DNA from: Paenibacillus xylanexedens
GTDB lineage: Bacteria > Bacillota > Bacilli > Paenibacillales > Paenibacillaceae
Assembly: GCF_007676705.1 (NCBI RefSeq)
Contig: NZ_VEBF01000005.1
Span: 248,001-312,000 of the forward strand
Reading direction: 5' to 3'
DNA: 64,000 nucleotides
Every line of letters begins with the position of its first letter. Position 1 is the first letter of the stretch. The position numbers were made by a program, and so were the translations under genes. Below are positions 43,477 to 52,564 of this stretch, piece by piece. The notes beneath the pieces were generated by a model. That model was not told where the DNA came from and ran no database searches. It saw nothing but the letters and a program-made list of their open reading frames with translations.

Positions 43477-44502
43477 TTACATTAGAATTTTGGACAGATG
43501 CACAAGTCCCGTGGACTGTATTCGTTCTCCCTCAACGATATTCTCATAGAGAAGATGGCCTTTTCCTGCATCCATCATGAGTTTACGCATGGCAGCTATA
43601 CGACCTTTGCTGTGATCGATATAACGGAAATCCACCTGGCGCAATTTTGGCATTTCGAGTAAACCCTCAAAAGCTTCCGCCTTGATCCCCTTTTGTATCT
43701 CTTTCAAGACCAGTACCTCTAATTGATTCGCAGTCCACAGATTGTTAATCTCCTGTAATGATTTCATGAAATCCAATTCTAGTTGACGGAGATTGTTCAT
43801 ACCTGAAAAGTCGCACAATCGCTCAATCTTAGGTAATGATAGATGTAGATAGACTAGGTTATGTAGCGCCCCTACTGCATCAATATCGGTCAGATTACGG
43901 ACAGAGGATAATCTCAGCATGCTTATATTCGATTCAGCCAGGACCTCAAGCGAACCGCTCAATGTACACTGATCGATAGCCAAATATTCGATTAACGGCA
44001 GGTCCACGACAAAATCAAGTCGATCAATAGTGCAGTTTAAAACCAGGGTACGCAGTCGGATACAGTCCTCAATTGGTGAGAGATCAGAGAATTTCCCGCT
44101 AAGTGCGAGATAATCTAAATATTTAAAGTTACGTATGAAATCCAAATTTTGAATTTTGGGTGAGCGAATGTTGAGAAACTTCATCCTTTGCATCGCACCC
44201 AGTCTATTCAGATCTTGTGGTTGCTTGAGATCCAACTGCACAGCGGTGACATGCTTTAGTGCAGCGAGAATCTCCAAAAAATCTTCGGTATATCGCCCTT
44301 TCACATCAGTGTTTGAGATGGATAGAATCAGATCCGGGCGTTTGGCAAACACATGTTCATCCAGTTGACGTAGATCATGCGCCTCGTCCAGCCCAACTAC
44401 AAAACTTATCGTAGCGCGGTTTCGCAATTGAGTGACAGCGTTACTCATTTTGTCATCATTCCAGGGAGCACCACTCATTGAAGCAGTCCAAGGTTCGCTC
44501 AT
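43477..44502 (-). CDS. Leucine-rich-repeat protein of unknown function
   Basis: 341 residues, no signal peptide or membrane segment, so cytoplasmic. After about 90 N-terminal residues, irregular 21-23-residue leucine-rich repeats run from about 95 to 285 (MKFLNIRSPKIQNLDFI, LDYLALSGKFSDLSPIE, LRTLVLNCTIDRLDFV, LVYLHLSLPKIERLCDF, LRQLELDFMKSLQEI). Such repeats form protein-binding solenoids; no partner domain is present. Single gene between the SufR-like and LysR/SDR/MFS modules. I do not assign a function. Confidence 0.78.
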   Translation of the reverse strand: MSEPWTASMSGAPWNDDKMSNAVTQLRNRATISFVVGLDEAHDLRQLDEHVFAKRPDLILSISNTDVKGRYTEDFLEILAALKHVTAVQLDLKQPQDLNRLGAMQRMKFLNIRSPKIQNLDFIRNFKYLDYLALSGKFSDLSPIEDCIRLRTLVLNCTIDRLDFVVDLPLIEYLAIDQCTLSGSLEVLAESNISMLRLSSVRNLTDIDAVGALHNLVYLHLSLPKIERLCDFSGMNNLRQLELDFMKSLQEINNLWTANQLEVLVLKEIQKGIKAEAFEGLLEMPKLRQVDFRYIDHSKGRIAAMRKLMMDAGKGHLLYENIVEGERIQSTGLVHLSKILM

Positions 44503-44666
44503 TAACCATCACCTTCTTTTGAAATTATCCCTATCTTGGGTAAGTGAAGTAAGTATTTATGGTTATTATATAGAGAACACTCTGAGCGTTCAAACCCTGG
44601 TAGAAGTACATGGATGAGAGCAAAATGCCGAAACGGTAATGTAAAGCCTATCACCACGTCCGCCTC

Positions 44667-45845
44667 TTATCCTTCAACATTGGAACCCTTCAATCGGCCA
44701 GTCATGGAGATTCTGAAGTAGTTCGTTACAATACTTAATATTAGAAATACGATTCCTCCAACTACGATATATTGTGTACTTATTCCAGTTACGATTAGTC
44801 CACATGCACTAGCACCAAGTGTTGTTCCCAGATTGGAAGAGGTTAGAAAGATCCCATTCGACAATTCGGGTGCCTCTGGTGCTGCAGATACCACCCAATA
44901 TTGAGTGATGTTGCCCCCTATGCCTCCTAAGATCCCCCAAATGAAAATAAGGAAGGCTGTTGGTACACTGAATTGTCCGAAGGTGAACAACAAGATGTAA
45001 ACAGTTATTAATGCAATGGGATACATCTTGACCGTTCTTAACGGGTAATTAGCGAGCAGTTTCCCTGCTATCATGTTCCCAACCATATTGGCCAAGCCAT
45101 ATAGAAATAACATCACACTGACGGTGTTCCAGCCATATCTTGTCACGGTTTTCAGGAACTCGGCAAGGTAACTATAGACCCCAAATACAGCTCCGTTCAT
45201 GAAGATCACACCAGCAATGGATAGCCACATCACGGATCTTCTCAATACATACAGATGAGTACCCATAGAGAGTTTTTTCGTAACTGGCATGGAGGGCACG
45301 AACAGAAGCGTTGCTACGAATGCGACGATCGTTACGGCAGCAAAGAATAACATCGCATAGAACAACGATGTGCTGGTAGCAATCAAGCTCGAAAGGGGTA
45401 CTCCGAGTACCATGCCTGCCGACACGCCTACAAATACTTTAGCCACTGCCTTCGGCGCCTCTTCCTTGGGGACTGACGCCGCTGCGACCGTAAATGCCAA
45501 TGAGCAATAGACAGGATGGAAAAAAGCCGGAACGACACGTGCAATGACCAATACCGTAAAGTTTGATGTGATGGCGGAGACCAGGCTGCCCACAATAAAA
45601 ATGCCAAGCACGAACAACATGACATACTTGCGGTTCATGCCTGAAAATAATAAGGGCAAAATGGGACCAGATACAGCAACCGCAAGCGCAAAAAGACTCA
45701 CAATCAAACCAGCGGTTGAGATACTGACCTGGTAATGGTCTGCAATTAAAGGCAAGATTCCGATTACGCCCATCTCCGTATTTAATATACCGAATACACC
45801 AAAGGTCAGTATGAGGACAAGCAGATGATTTCGTTTAGTTGTCAT
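44667..45845 (-). CDS. MFS transporter, DHA1 family (AraJ/YdhP-like)
   Basis: 392 residues from ATG at 45845, where the frame overlaps the SDR stop by 11 nt; a start at 45878 is possible but adds 11 residues with no homology-like content. Membrane segments begin LLVLILTFGVFGILNTEMGV; segment 5 has the antiporter motif GVSAGMVLGVPLSSLIA. Exporter of small molecules; substrate unknown. Translationally coupled to the upstream SDR gene, and the pair faces a LysR regulator. Confidence 0.9.
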   Translation of the reverse strand: MTTKRNHLLVLILTFGVFGILNTEMGVIGILPLIADHYQVSISTAGLIVSLFALAVAVSGPILPLLFSGMNRKYVMLFVLGIFIVGSLVSAITSNFTVLVIARVVPAFFHPVYCSLAFTVAAASVPKEEAPKAVAKVFVGVSAGMVLGVPLSSLIATSTSLFYAMLFFAAVTIVAFVATLLFVPSMPVTKKLSMGTHLYVLRRSVMWLSIAGVIFMNGAVFGVYSYLAEFLKTVTRYGWNTVSVMLFLYGLANMVGNMIAGKLLANYPLRTVKMYPIALITVYILLFTFGQFSVPTAFLIFIWGILGGIGGNITQYWVVSAAPEAPELSNGIFLTSSNLGTTLGASACGLIVTGISTQYIVVGGIVFLILSIVTNYFRISMTGRLKGSNVEG

Positions 45846-46674
45846 ATGCCATGGATCTAGAGAGATCCCGGTAAGCATCGATCTCTAACTGAAGGTTGGC
45901 AATTTTCTGCTCTGCAATGCCTATCGCGTCGGCTCCTGCAATAAAGCGTCGCGGCGGTTGGGCCTCGTTGGCAATCTTGAGGAGGGCATTGGCAAGTTTT
46001 TTTGGATCTCCAGGCTGCTGCCCGTTCTGATTCTTGAAAAATTCCATATGACCAGCTCTCCGGTCATCATAGTCTTCAATCGAAGGCTTAGCGAAAGTTG
46101 ACGATGCATCCGTAAGAAATTCTGTTCGGAAAAATCCCGGATTGACTATAGTCGTATGGATACCAAAAGGAGCTACCTCAGGAGCCAATGCCTCCATCCA
46201 TCCCTCAAGCGCAAATTTCGCAGCACTGTACGCCGAATTAAACTCAAATCCTGAAATGCCAGCGCCCGAAGAGATCGAGATAACGTGCCCTGAACGTTGG
46301 TTGCGCATCTCAGGTAATATGGCCCGGGTAACGTGCATGGAACCAACCAACGCCACCTGAAGCTGATGTTCAATCTGGTCAGGGGTCAGTTCCTCAAAAT
46401 ACCCTCCACAGAAATGTGCCGCATTATTTACGAGTACATCGATCGCCCCGAACCGTTCAATTACTGCCTTAACTGCGGAATGTGCATCAGCAGGTTCGCA
46501 AACATCTAATGGGACAACCATTACATTCTCGGAATCACCGATTGCACGAAGCACCGCATCGGGATTCCGGCCGGTAGCCACAACCTTGTGTCCAGCAGTT
46601 AAAGCTGCCTTCGCAATAGTTGTGCCCATACCTCGACCAGCGCCTGTGATAAACCATACCTTAGTCTTATTCAT
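45835..46674 (-). CDS. SDR family oxidoreductase
   Basis: 279 residues from ATG at 46674, where GAAGGGA gives proper spacing; earlier in-frame starts overlap that site. Classical SDR: FITGAGRGMGTTIAKA cofactor loop, NNAAHF, catalytic Ser in ISISSGAGISG and YSAAK. The TGRNPD stretch after strand 2 suggests NADP. The long C-terminus resembles the YusZ/ketoreductase-like group. Cotranscribed with the MFS gene and divergent from LysR, so modification plus export of the same inducer compound is inferred. Confidence 0.9.
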   Translation of the reverse strand: MNKTKVWFITGAGRGMGTTIAKAALTAGHKVVATGRNPDAVLRAIGDSENVMVVPLDVCEPADAHSAVKAVIERFGAIDVLVNNAAHFCGGYFEELTPDQIEHQLQVALVGSMHVTRAILPEMRNQRSGHVISISSGAGISGFEFNSAYSAAKFALEGWMEALAPEVAPFGIHTTIVNPGFFRTEFLTDASSTFAKPSIEDYDDRRAGHMEFFKNQNGQQPGDPKKLANALLKIANEAQPPRRFIAGADAIGIAEQKIANLQLEIDAYRDLSRSMAYDN

Positions 46675-46751
46675 ATCATTCATTCCCTTCAATTTCTTCT
46701 CCAGTTGTCTCGCTCTTTAGTTTAGCGTTTATACACGATATAGCAAATACT

Positions 46752-46772
46752 CATATCTTATAACAAGATATG
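46752..46772. promoter_or_regulatory. LysR-type operator
   Basis: CATATCTT-ATAAC-AAGATATG, a perfect 8-5-8 inverted repeat between the SDR and LysR genes, in the T-N11-A style bound by LysR proteins; it lies 58 bp before the LysR start and overlaps candidate minus-strand promoter elements. Confidence 0.7.
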
Positions 46773-46830
46773 CTTGAAAGGCATTTCTGATAGGTTTATT
46801 GTAGAATATAAAGGATAAAGGAGGAGTTAG

Positions 46831-47718
46831 ATGGAGATTAGAGTATTGCGTTATTTTCTTACGGTCGCCAGAGAAGGAAGCATTACACGTGCTGCTGATT
46901 TCTTGCATGTTACGCAGCCAACCTTGTCCAGACAATTGAAAGACCTTGAACAAGAGTTGGGAAAGAAATTATTTATTCGCAGTAGTTACAGTATTAATCT
47001 CACAGATGAAGGTATGCTTTTAAGAAATAGAGCTGAAGAAATTGTGGGTATGGTCGATAAATTAGAGGCAGAATTTCAATCCATGGAAGAAACCATAAGT
47101 GGTGATATTTATATTGGCGGTGGAGAAACGGAAGCCATGAAACAGATTGCAAGAGTGGCAAAAGACGTGCAGAATAAATATCCCAATATACGCTATCACC
47201 TATACAGCGGTAACGAAGATGATGTAACTGAGCGGCTTGACAAGGGACTCCTTGACTTCGGTATTCTAATCCAGCCAGCGGATGTTTCAAAATATAACTA
47301 TATTAATTTCTCCGATAAGGATGTTTGGGGAGTGGTTATGAGAAAAGAAAGTCCACTTGCCTCCAAAGATACGATTCAATCCACAGACTTATTACATGTT
47401 CCACTGATCTGTTCACGACAGTCAATGAAGCAGACATTTTCGAAAAATGAGTTTGCGGATTGGTTTGGTGAAGATTTTGACAAATTAAACGTCGTTACTA
47501 CATACAATCTTGCATATAATGCTGCCATTATGGTTGAAGAAGGCATTGGTTATGCATTAACACTTGATAAAATAGTGAATACATCCAGTGAAAGCGATCT
47601 TTGTTTCAGACCTCTGGAGCCAAGACTCGAATCTGGTTTAAATATTGTTTGGAAAAAACATCAGGTCTTTTCGACTGCTGCGGATTTGTTTTTAAAAGAA
47701 ATTCAGGCTAAATTTTAG
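46831..47718 (+). CDS. LysR family transcriptional regulator
   Basis: 295 residues, AAAGGAGGAG before the ATG. N-terminal helix-turn-helix (about 3-62): LRYFLTVAREGSITRAADFL, VTQPTLSRQLKDLEQELGKK; then a linker helix and a periplasmic-binding-like effector domain (about 90-295). Divergent from the SDR/MFS pair with a 21-bp palindrome between. Likely activates the pair when its ligand is bound and represses itself. Confidence 0.93.
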   Translation: MEIRVLRYFLTVAREGSITRAADFLHVTQPTLSRQLKDLEQELGKKLFIRSSYSINLTDEGMLLRNRAEEIVGMVDKLEAEFQSMEETISGDIYIGGGETEAMKQIARVAKDVQNKYPNIRYHLYSGNEDDVTERLDKGLLDFGILIQPADVSKYNYINFSDKDVWGVVMRKESPLASKDTIQSTDLLHVPLICSRQSMKQTFSKNEFADWFGEDFDKLNVVTTYNLAYNAAIMVEEGIGYALTLDKIVNTSSESDLCFRPLEPRLESGLNIVWKKHQVFSTAADLFLKEIQAKF

Positions 47719-47747
47719 ACTGATAAAGGGATTAACGTGAGTATAAG

Positions 47748-47785
47748 AAGAAACCCACCGGAGTTTATTCCTCGGTGGGTTTCTT
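47748..47785. terminator. Convergent terminator overlapping the TetR 3' end
   Basis: AAGAAACCCACCG (47748-47760) and CGGTGGGTTTCTT (47773-47785) form 13 perfect pairs. The right arm encodes the last TetR codons (KKPTE) and the TetR stop lies in the loop. It ends the LysR transcript on the plus strand. Confidence 0.85.
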
Positions 47786-48448
47786 TATCACTTGTTCGAT
47801 CCCGAGCAAAATAAGCTTCAAGCCGAACTCGAAAGCTCCGTCGGTTCCCATCACCTCAAACATACCGTTCTTATACATCCTGCTGAACAGACCAGCTTCC
47901 TTCTCACTCATAGAATCCAGAAGGCTAACCATCTCTTCACCCTGAAGTGCTTCCTGGTCCTTAATAACAGCAGATATATTGCGCTGATGCTGATAATCGT
48001 CCAGTACGAAATAGAATACATAATTGACAAGTGTGAGAACTGCCTGTAATTTCTGCTCTTGCTCTAGTGGCGTTGATTCCATGCAGAGCAACATGCGGTT
48101 GGTAAAGCGGATCATGTCCGGCTCGTGGGGCAGCGTCATCATCATGAGCTGTGTGGAGCACGGGTATCTGCTGAGCACACTCCGCACCGTCACCGCAAGC
48201 CCTTCCATCTGCTCCTTCCAGTCCCCTTCAGCGTGAAACTCGTCCAGAATAATTTTCGATATCTGGTTGGCCAGACGCTGGTAGAGCGTCTGCTTGCTCT
48301 TAAAGTACCAGTATAGAGATGGAGCCTGAATCCCCAGCTTGTCTGCCAAGCGTCTCATGCTGAATTTCTCGATGCCCTCTTCTCCGAGAAGCTCCCACGA
48401 AATTTCCAAAATCTTATCTTCCGAAATCTGAGGCTGTTGTTTTTTCAT
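47765..48448 (-). CDS. TetR family regulator (TetR class)
   Basis: 227 residues. N-terminal helix-turn-helix (about 10-55): EDKILEISWELLGEEGIEKF, MRRLADKLGIQAPSLYWYFK. The SLYWYF recognition helix and the C-terminal helices (MMMTLPHEPDMIRFTNRML, FEFGLKLILLGIEQVI) resemble the TetR_C domain of tetracycline-type repressors. Divergent from a MATE exporter with three copies of a TCTAACA-type operator in between, which argues strongly that it represses the exporter and itself. Drug specificity is not implied. Confidence 0.92.
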   Translation of the reverse strand: MKKQQPQISEDKILEISWELLGEEGIEKFSMRRLADKLGIQAPSLYWYFKSKQTLYQRLANQISKIILDEFHAEGDWKEQMEGLAVTVRSVLSRYPCSTQLMMMTLPHEPDMIRFTNRMLLCMESTPLEQEQKLQAVLTLVNYVFYFVLDDYQHQRNISAVIKDQEALQGEEMVSLLDSMSEKEAGLFSRMYKNGMFEVMGTDGAFEFGLKLILLGIEQVIKKPTEE

Positions 48449-48465
48449 CGGTATCCGCCCTTTAA

Positions 48466-48548
48466 TCTAACAGTGTAAGTTTATGCTTTACAGGTTCATA
48501 CGTTCATGATAACATCTAACACTGTAAGGTTCAATCTAACAGTGTTAG
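48466..48548. promoter_or_regulatory. Triplicated TetR operator
   Basis: Three copies: TCTAACAGTGTAAG (48466-48479), TCTAACACTGTAAG (48515-48528) and TCTAACAGTGTTAG (48535-48548). The third is the centre of a perfect 12-1-12 palindrome (48530-48554). Copies 2 and 3 are 20 bp apart, two helical turns. Confidence 0.82.
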
Positions 48549-48584
48549 ATTGAATCAATATTAACAAAGAAAGTAGTGACCCCC

Positions 48585-49937
48585 ATGGATGCAGAAAACC
48601 TCCATTACTTTGAAAAAGCACCGATCGCCAAAGCCGTAGCTCACTTTGCTGTCCCAATGATGCTAGGCACGTCAATGAGTGTTATTTACTCCATCTTGAA
48701 TGCCTATTTCCTTGGCACACTGGGTAATACAGCAATGTTAACCGCACTCGCATTAACTTTACCTTTATTCGCGGTCATCATGGCCCTTGGTAATTTAATT
48801 GGTATAGGCAGCGGTACATTCATCTCTCGTTTGCTGGGAGAGAAAAAAGTCGATGATCTGAAGCATGTATCTTCATTCGCCTTTTACAGTAGTTTAGTTC
48901 TCGGAATTATTGTGATGGCCGTTGGCCTCCCGCTGATCGAACCAATCGTTCATGGGCTGGGGGCAACGCCAGAGTCCTTCGGATTTACGAAAGAGTATGT
49001 CACGATTATGCTTATTGGTTCACCCTTCGTCATCTTATTCTTTACACTGGAGAATATCGTGCGCTCGGAGGGTTCAGCAATCACCTCAATGACCGGTATG
49101 ATTCTCAGTGTTGTTATAAATATTATCCTCGATGCGCTATTCATTTTTGTCTTCCATTGGGGTGTGATTGGCGTTGCATCTGCTACCGTCATCTCCAACT
49201 TGGTTGCGAGTGCATTTTACGCTTACCATATAAGTTATAAGAGTCAGTTCTTAACCGTCTCCCTGAAATGGTTCAAGGTGACCAAGGACATCCTGAGCAA
49301 TGTATTGAAAATTGGAGTTCCCGTCTTTGTTATGAGTGTCTTCTTGGGGGCAATGTCACTTATTCTTAACCTTTTTCTTGTTGAATATGGAGATCAGGCC
49401 GTTGCGGGGTATGGAATCTCATCACGTTTATTGCAATTTCCTGAGTTTATTCTGATGGGCTTGTGCGAGGGAGTTGTGCCGTTGATTGCCTTCTCATTCA
49501 CAGCGAACAAATTACGCATGAAACAAACCATTGGATTCACGATCAAATCTATTTTGGCGTTAGCCGTCCTGTTTGGGGTTGTCGTCTATCTGATCTCTGA
49601 CCACTTGATTGGTTTATTTACGACTGACCCGCAATTAATTGAAATGGGTAGCTACATTCTTCATGTAACCTTCTTATCCTTGTTCATTACAGGAATGACT
49701 TCTTTGTTTATGGGGATCTTCCAAGCAACAGCCCAAGGAACCGCCGCGTTTGTTATGTCCATCATTCAAGGGATTACACTAATTCCTGTCTTGTATATCG
49801 CTAATCAAATGAACGGCTTTCATGGAGTGATCTGGTCACTTGTTATTGCTGATGCCGTCGCGTTTCTAGTTGGGGCCATCATGTTATATGCTTTGCGGAC
49901 CAAATTGCAGCCGGATCTGGAACATTTGGCACAGTAG
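48585..49937 (+). CDS. MATE family efflux transporter
   Basis: 450 residues from ATG at 48585; a GTG nine bases earlier is also possible and the ribosome-binding site is weak for both. Twelve membrane segments in two similar halves (AVAHFAVPMMLGTSMSVIYS near the start; VLKIGVPVFVMSVFLGAMSL at the middle), the MATE layout. The first half has GNLIGIGSGTFISRLLGEKK. MATE proteins export cationic drugs using Na+ or H+. Controlled by the divergent TetR gene. Confidence 0.92.
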   Translation: MDAENLHYFEKAPIAKAVAHFAVPMMLGTSMSVIYSILNAYFLGTLGNTAMLTALALTLPLFAVIMALGNLIGIGSGTFISRLLGEKKVDDLKHVSSFAFYSSLVLGIIVMAVGLPLIEPIVHGLGATPESFGFTKEYVTIMLIGSPFVILFFTLENIVRSEGSAITSMTGMILSVVINIILDALFIFVFHWGVIGVASATVISNLVASAFYAYHISYKSQFLTVSLKWFKVTKDILSNVLKIGVPVFVMSVFLGAMSLILNLFLVEYGDQAVAGYGISSRLLQFPEFILMGLCEGVVPLIAFSFTANKLRMKQTIGFTIKSILALAVLFGVVVYLISDHLIGLFTTDPQLIEMGSYILHVTFLSLFITGMTSLFMGIFQATAQGTAAFVMSIIQGITLIPVLYIANQMNGFHGVIWSLVIADAVAFLVGAIMLYALRTKLQPDLEHLAQ

Positions 49938-49955
49938 TTATCCAAAAAAACGAAA

Positions 49956-49992
49956 GAAGGCAGGATAAGGGTATCCCCTCAATCCTGCCTTC
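49956..49992. terminator. Terminator between MATE and hydrolase genes
   Basis: GAAGGCAGGAT (49956-49966) and ATCCTGCCTTC (49982-49992), 11 perfect pairs with a 15-nt loop; A-rich on the left and AATTATT on the right. Convergent genes on either side. Confidence 0.75.
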
Positions 49993-50028
49993 AATTATTG
50001 CAACACCGCAGTTTAATAATCAATCATC

Positions 50029-51006
50029 CTATTGGATTTGTTTCATGTAAGATTTGAATTCCTCGGCGATTTCTTTGTATTTCGTATGATGCAGGTAATG
50101 TGAACCTTCCATAGGGATCATTTTGCCCTGCGCGGATTGTTTCACTTGCTCCTCATGCAGCGGAATCCACTGCGGGTTTTTCTCGTTATTGGAAAGAACA
50201 AAGAGAAGCACTGGCAGATCACGAGGATACGTGAGTTTTTCTCCATTTTTGAAATTGGAACCCAGGTGTTTAAGCTCATCTACTAATGTCGGATTTGTCG
50301 AGACTTGATTCGAAATCAACTTCATCTGTTCTTTGGTATGTTCATCGTATGCAAGTGATGCATATGAATCACCGCTTACTGCTTGGAGGACTCTCATTAA
50401 GCCCGATTTTTGAAGGAATTTCATTAAGTTCAAGGGTAATTTAACATCCATGCCAGGTTGATTCGGAACACTGCTATCGATCCCGACAAAAGCAGAGACT
50501 TCATCCGGATACGTGTTCACATAAGTCGCCGCGTACAGTCCCGTGATGGAATGCCCCATCAGAATATAACGATCTATACCGAGCTGCTGTACAGCTTCAT
50601 GAATTTCACTAACAATATTCTCGGTGGTTCTCTCCGTTTCGGTTTGGTCGCTTAACCCATAACCGAAAGGCTCAATCGCCACAACTTTGTAATCAGGCGT
50701 CAATTCATCGATTAACAATTTGAAATCAAGTACTGGCGACGGGGTTCCTTGTCCGGGAAGTAGCACGATGGTTTGTTCGCCGCTTCCTTGAATGGACACA
50801 TTCATATTCTTCCCATCGACATTGACATATTGGCCGTACGATTCGATTTTCTTTTTCTCGACCCCATTACTTATCGTGTGAACGACAAACGTGATGCCCA
50901 TGAACAGCACCAGCGCGCCGACAATACCACCTATTATTTTTAACCATAAGTTCCGTTTCTTACGACCCTTAGTCTCCGTTGTTGTTACTTCCACTGTTTC
51001 TGCCAT
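50029..51006 (-). CDS. Membrane-anchored alpha/beta hydrolase
   Basis: 325 residues from ATG at 51006 (AGGAGA 9 nt upstream); a longer reading to 51120 has no site. A cytoplasmic N-terminus rich in Thr/Lys is followed by one membrane segment (about 21-47; LKIIGGIVGALVLFMGITFV), so the hydrolase domain faces outside. Triad: Ser in LMGHSITGLYAA, His in EGSHYLHHT; the acid is probably in the VLSNNEKNP region, which is not clear. The oxyanion segment is LLPGQGTPSP. Substrate unknown. Confidence 0.85.
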   Translation of the reverse strand: MAETVEVTTTETKGRKKRNLWLKIIGGIVGALVLFMGITFVVHTISNGVEKKKIESYGQYVNVDGKNMNVSIQGSGEQTIVLLPGQGTPSPVLDFKLLIDELTPDYKVVAIEPFGYGLSDQTETERTTENIVSEIHEAVQQLGIDRYILMGHSITGLYAATYVNTYPDEVSAFVGIDSSVPNQPGMDVKLPLNLMKFLQKSGLMRVLQAVSGDSYASLAYDEHTKEQMKLISNQVSTNPTLVDELKHLGSNFKNGEKLTYPRDLPVLLFVLSNNEKNPQWIPLHEEQVKQSAQGKMIPMEGSHYLHHTKYKEIAEEFKSYMKQIQ

Positions 51007-51125
51007 ATCCATCTTCTCCTGTCCTTTATATCTGTAGAGCCACTCTTGCGACATAGATATAGTGTAACCATGGAAGATGTCCTCTTCGTGACGGGAATAT
51101 GAACGGAGTATGAACTGCACAAAAA

Positions 51126-51155
51126 AAGAGAGCTGCTTGTTAGAGCAGTTCTCTT
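51126..51155 (-). terminator. Terminator after the NCS2 permease gene
   Basis: AAGAGAGCTGCT (51126-51137) pairs with AGCAGTTCTCTT (51144-51155) with one G-U; seven T residues follow on the minus strand, 16 nt after the stop. Confidence 0.88.
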
Positions 51156-51170
51156 GTTGATTAGACCGTT

Positions 51171-52469
51171 TTAGTGGTCCAAGAATACAAGCTGAATGAA
51201 GAACAATACCGCAAAAATGTAGAATATCGGATGAACATCTTTACCTTTTCCACGAAGCAGCTTGAGTACCGGATAGAAGATGAAGCCTACGCCGATGCCT
51301 GTCGCAATACTATGCGTCAACGGAGTAAGGATGATAATCAGGAAGGCAGGAAATGCTTCTTCGAGATCATCCCATTTGATTTTGCTAATGACGTTAATCA
51401 TAAAGTACCCAACAATAATCAGTGCTGGAGAAGTGATCGCCGGAATACCAGATATCACGCTTACGATCGGTGTGAAGAACAACGTCAGCGCAAGCAGCAC
51501 ACTTACCGTTACCGCTGTTAGTCCCGTTCTTCCTCCTGCAGCAACCCCTGTGCTGGACTCGATATAAGCCGATGTTGGGCTTGTTCCGAGCAAAGCGCCT
51601 GAGGTTGTTCCTACGGCATCTGCCAATAGTGCACCGCGCGAACGCGGGAATTTCCCATCCTTCAGTAGTCCTGCTTGTTCAGCAACGCCGAGCATCGTGC
51701 CCGTCGTATCAAACAGTGTGATCAACAAGAAGGTAAATATGATCGTGTACAAGCCATTCGAGAATACGCCTGCCAGATCCAGTTGCAGAGCCGTTGACGA
51801 GAGGCCTTGAGGCATGGATACAATCGATTCCGGCATTTGGAATAGTCCCATGATCCAGGCAAGTATCGCTGTAACCACCATTCCGATGAACAGATAACCT
51901 TTCACATTATAAGCCATCATCACAACGGTAATAATCAATCCGATAATGGTCAGATAAGTCATTGGCTCAGCCAAGTTCCCGATCGTAATCAAATTCGATT
52001 CTGAATCGGCAATAATTCCGGCGTTTTGCAAACCTACCGTTGTAATAAACAATCCGATCCCTGCGGTTATAGCATGTTTTAAGCTTGCAGGAATTGCATC
52101 TAGCAACATGTAACGGAATGAAGTAAGTGATAAAATAATAAACAAAATTCCTGCTATAAATACGGCTCCCAGTGCAACCTGCCAAGACACGCCATACCCG
52201 GCAACTACGCTATAGGCAAAGAATGCATTCAGGCCCATACCCGGTGCGATGACGATCGGATAATTGGACCAGATTCCCATAATCAGAGTTCCCACAATAC
52301 TTGCCAGTACCGTTGCTATGAATACTCCGTTAAAGTCCATCCCCGTGCTGCTGAGTATTCCTGGGTTTACGATAACTATGTATACCATTGTGAAGAATGT
52401 TGTAACCCCTGCGATAATTTCTGTGGGGATGCTCGTGCCTCGTTCTTTAAGTTTGAACCATTTGTCCAT
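51171..52469 (-). CDS. NCS2 family purine permease (PbuG/PbuO-like)
   Basis: 432 residues from ATG at 52469; GGAGG lies 11 nt before. About 13 membrane segments. AzgA-type NCS2 features: ERGTSIPTEIIAGVTTFFTM at the N-terminus, PGMGLNAFFAYSV in the substrate region, FLLITLFDTTGTMLGVAEQAGLL and SPTSAYIESSTGVAAGGRTG. This branch imports guanine, hypoxanthine or adenine with protons. The 5' leader (52511-52646) carries a terminator with an alternative fold, so expression is probably attenuated; no purine-riboswitch consensus is visible in it. Confidence 0.92.
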   Translation of the reverse strand: MDKWFKLKERGTSIPTEIIAGVTTFFTMVYIVIVNPGILSSTGMDFNGVFIATVLASIVGTLIMGIWSNYPIVIAPGMGLNAFFAYSVVAGYGVSWQVALGAVFIAGILFIILSLTSFRYMLLDAIPASLKHAITAGIGLFITTVGLQNAGIIADSESNLITIGNLAEPMTYLTIIGLIITVVMMAYNVKGYLFIGMVVTAILAWIMGLFQMPESIVSMPQGLSSTALQLDLAGVFSNGLYTIIFTFLLITLFDTTGTMLGVAEQAGLLKDGKFPRSRGALLADAVGTTSGALLGTSPTSAYIESSTGVAAGGRTGLTAVTVSVLLALTLFFTPIVSVISGIPAITSPALIIVGYFMINVISKIKWDDLEEAFPAFLIIILTPLTHSIATGIGVGFIFYPVLKLLRGKGKDVHPIFYIFAVLFFIQLVFLDH

Positions 52470-52510
52470 GGTAAAGCCAGCCTCCAACTTTCAAATTATA
52501 CTCCAAAGCT

Positions 52511-52564
52511 AAAAACAAAAAATCCTAATCTTCATATAGGATTGTTATATTGTCGCTCCTATAT
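52511..52564 (-). promoter_or_regulatory. Leader terminator with competing antiterminator, NCS2 permease
   Basis: On the minus strand AATCCTA (52543-52537) and TAGGATT (52527-52521) form a terminator stem followed by TTTTGTTTTT. An upstream segment ATATAGGA (52564-52557) pairs perfectly with TCCTATAT (52541-52534), which includes the terminator's 5' arm, so the two folds exclude each other. A further AATCCTAA copy at 52578-52571 could join an alternative stem. Confidence 0.68.
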
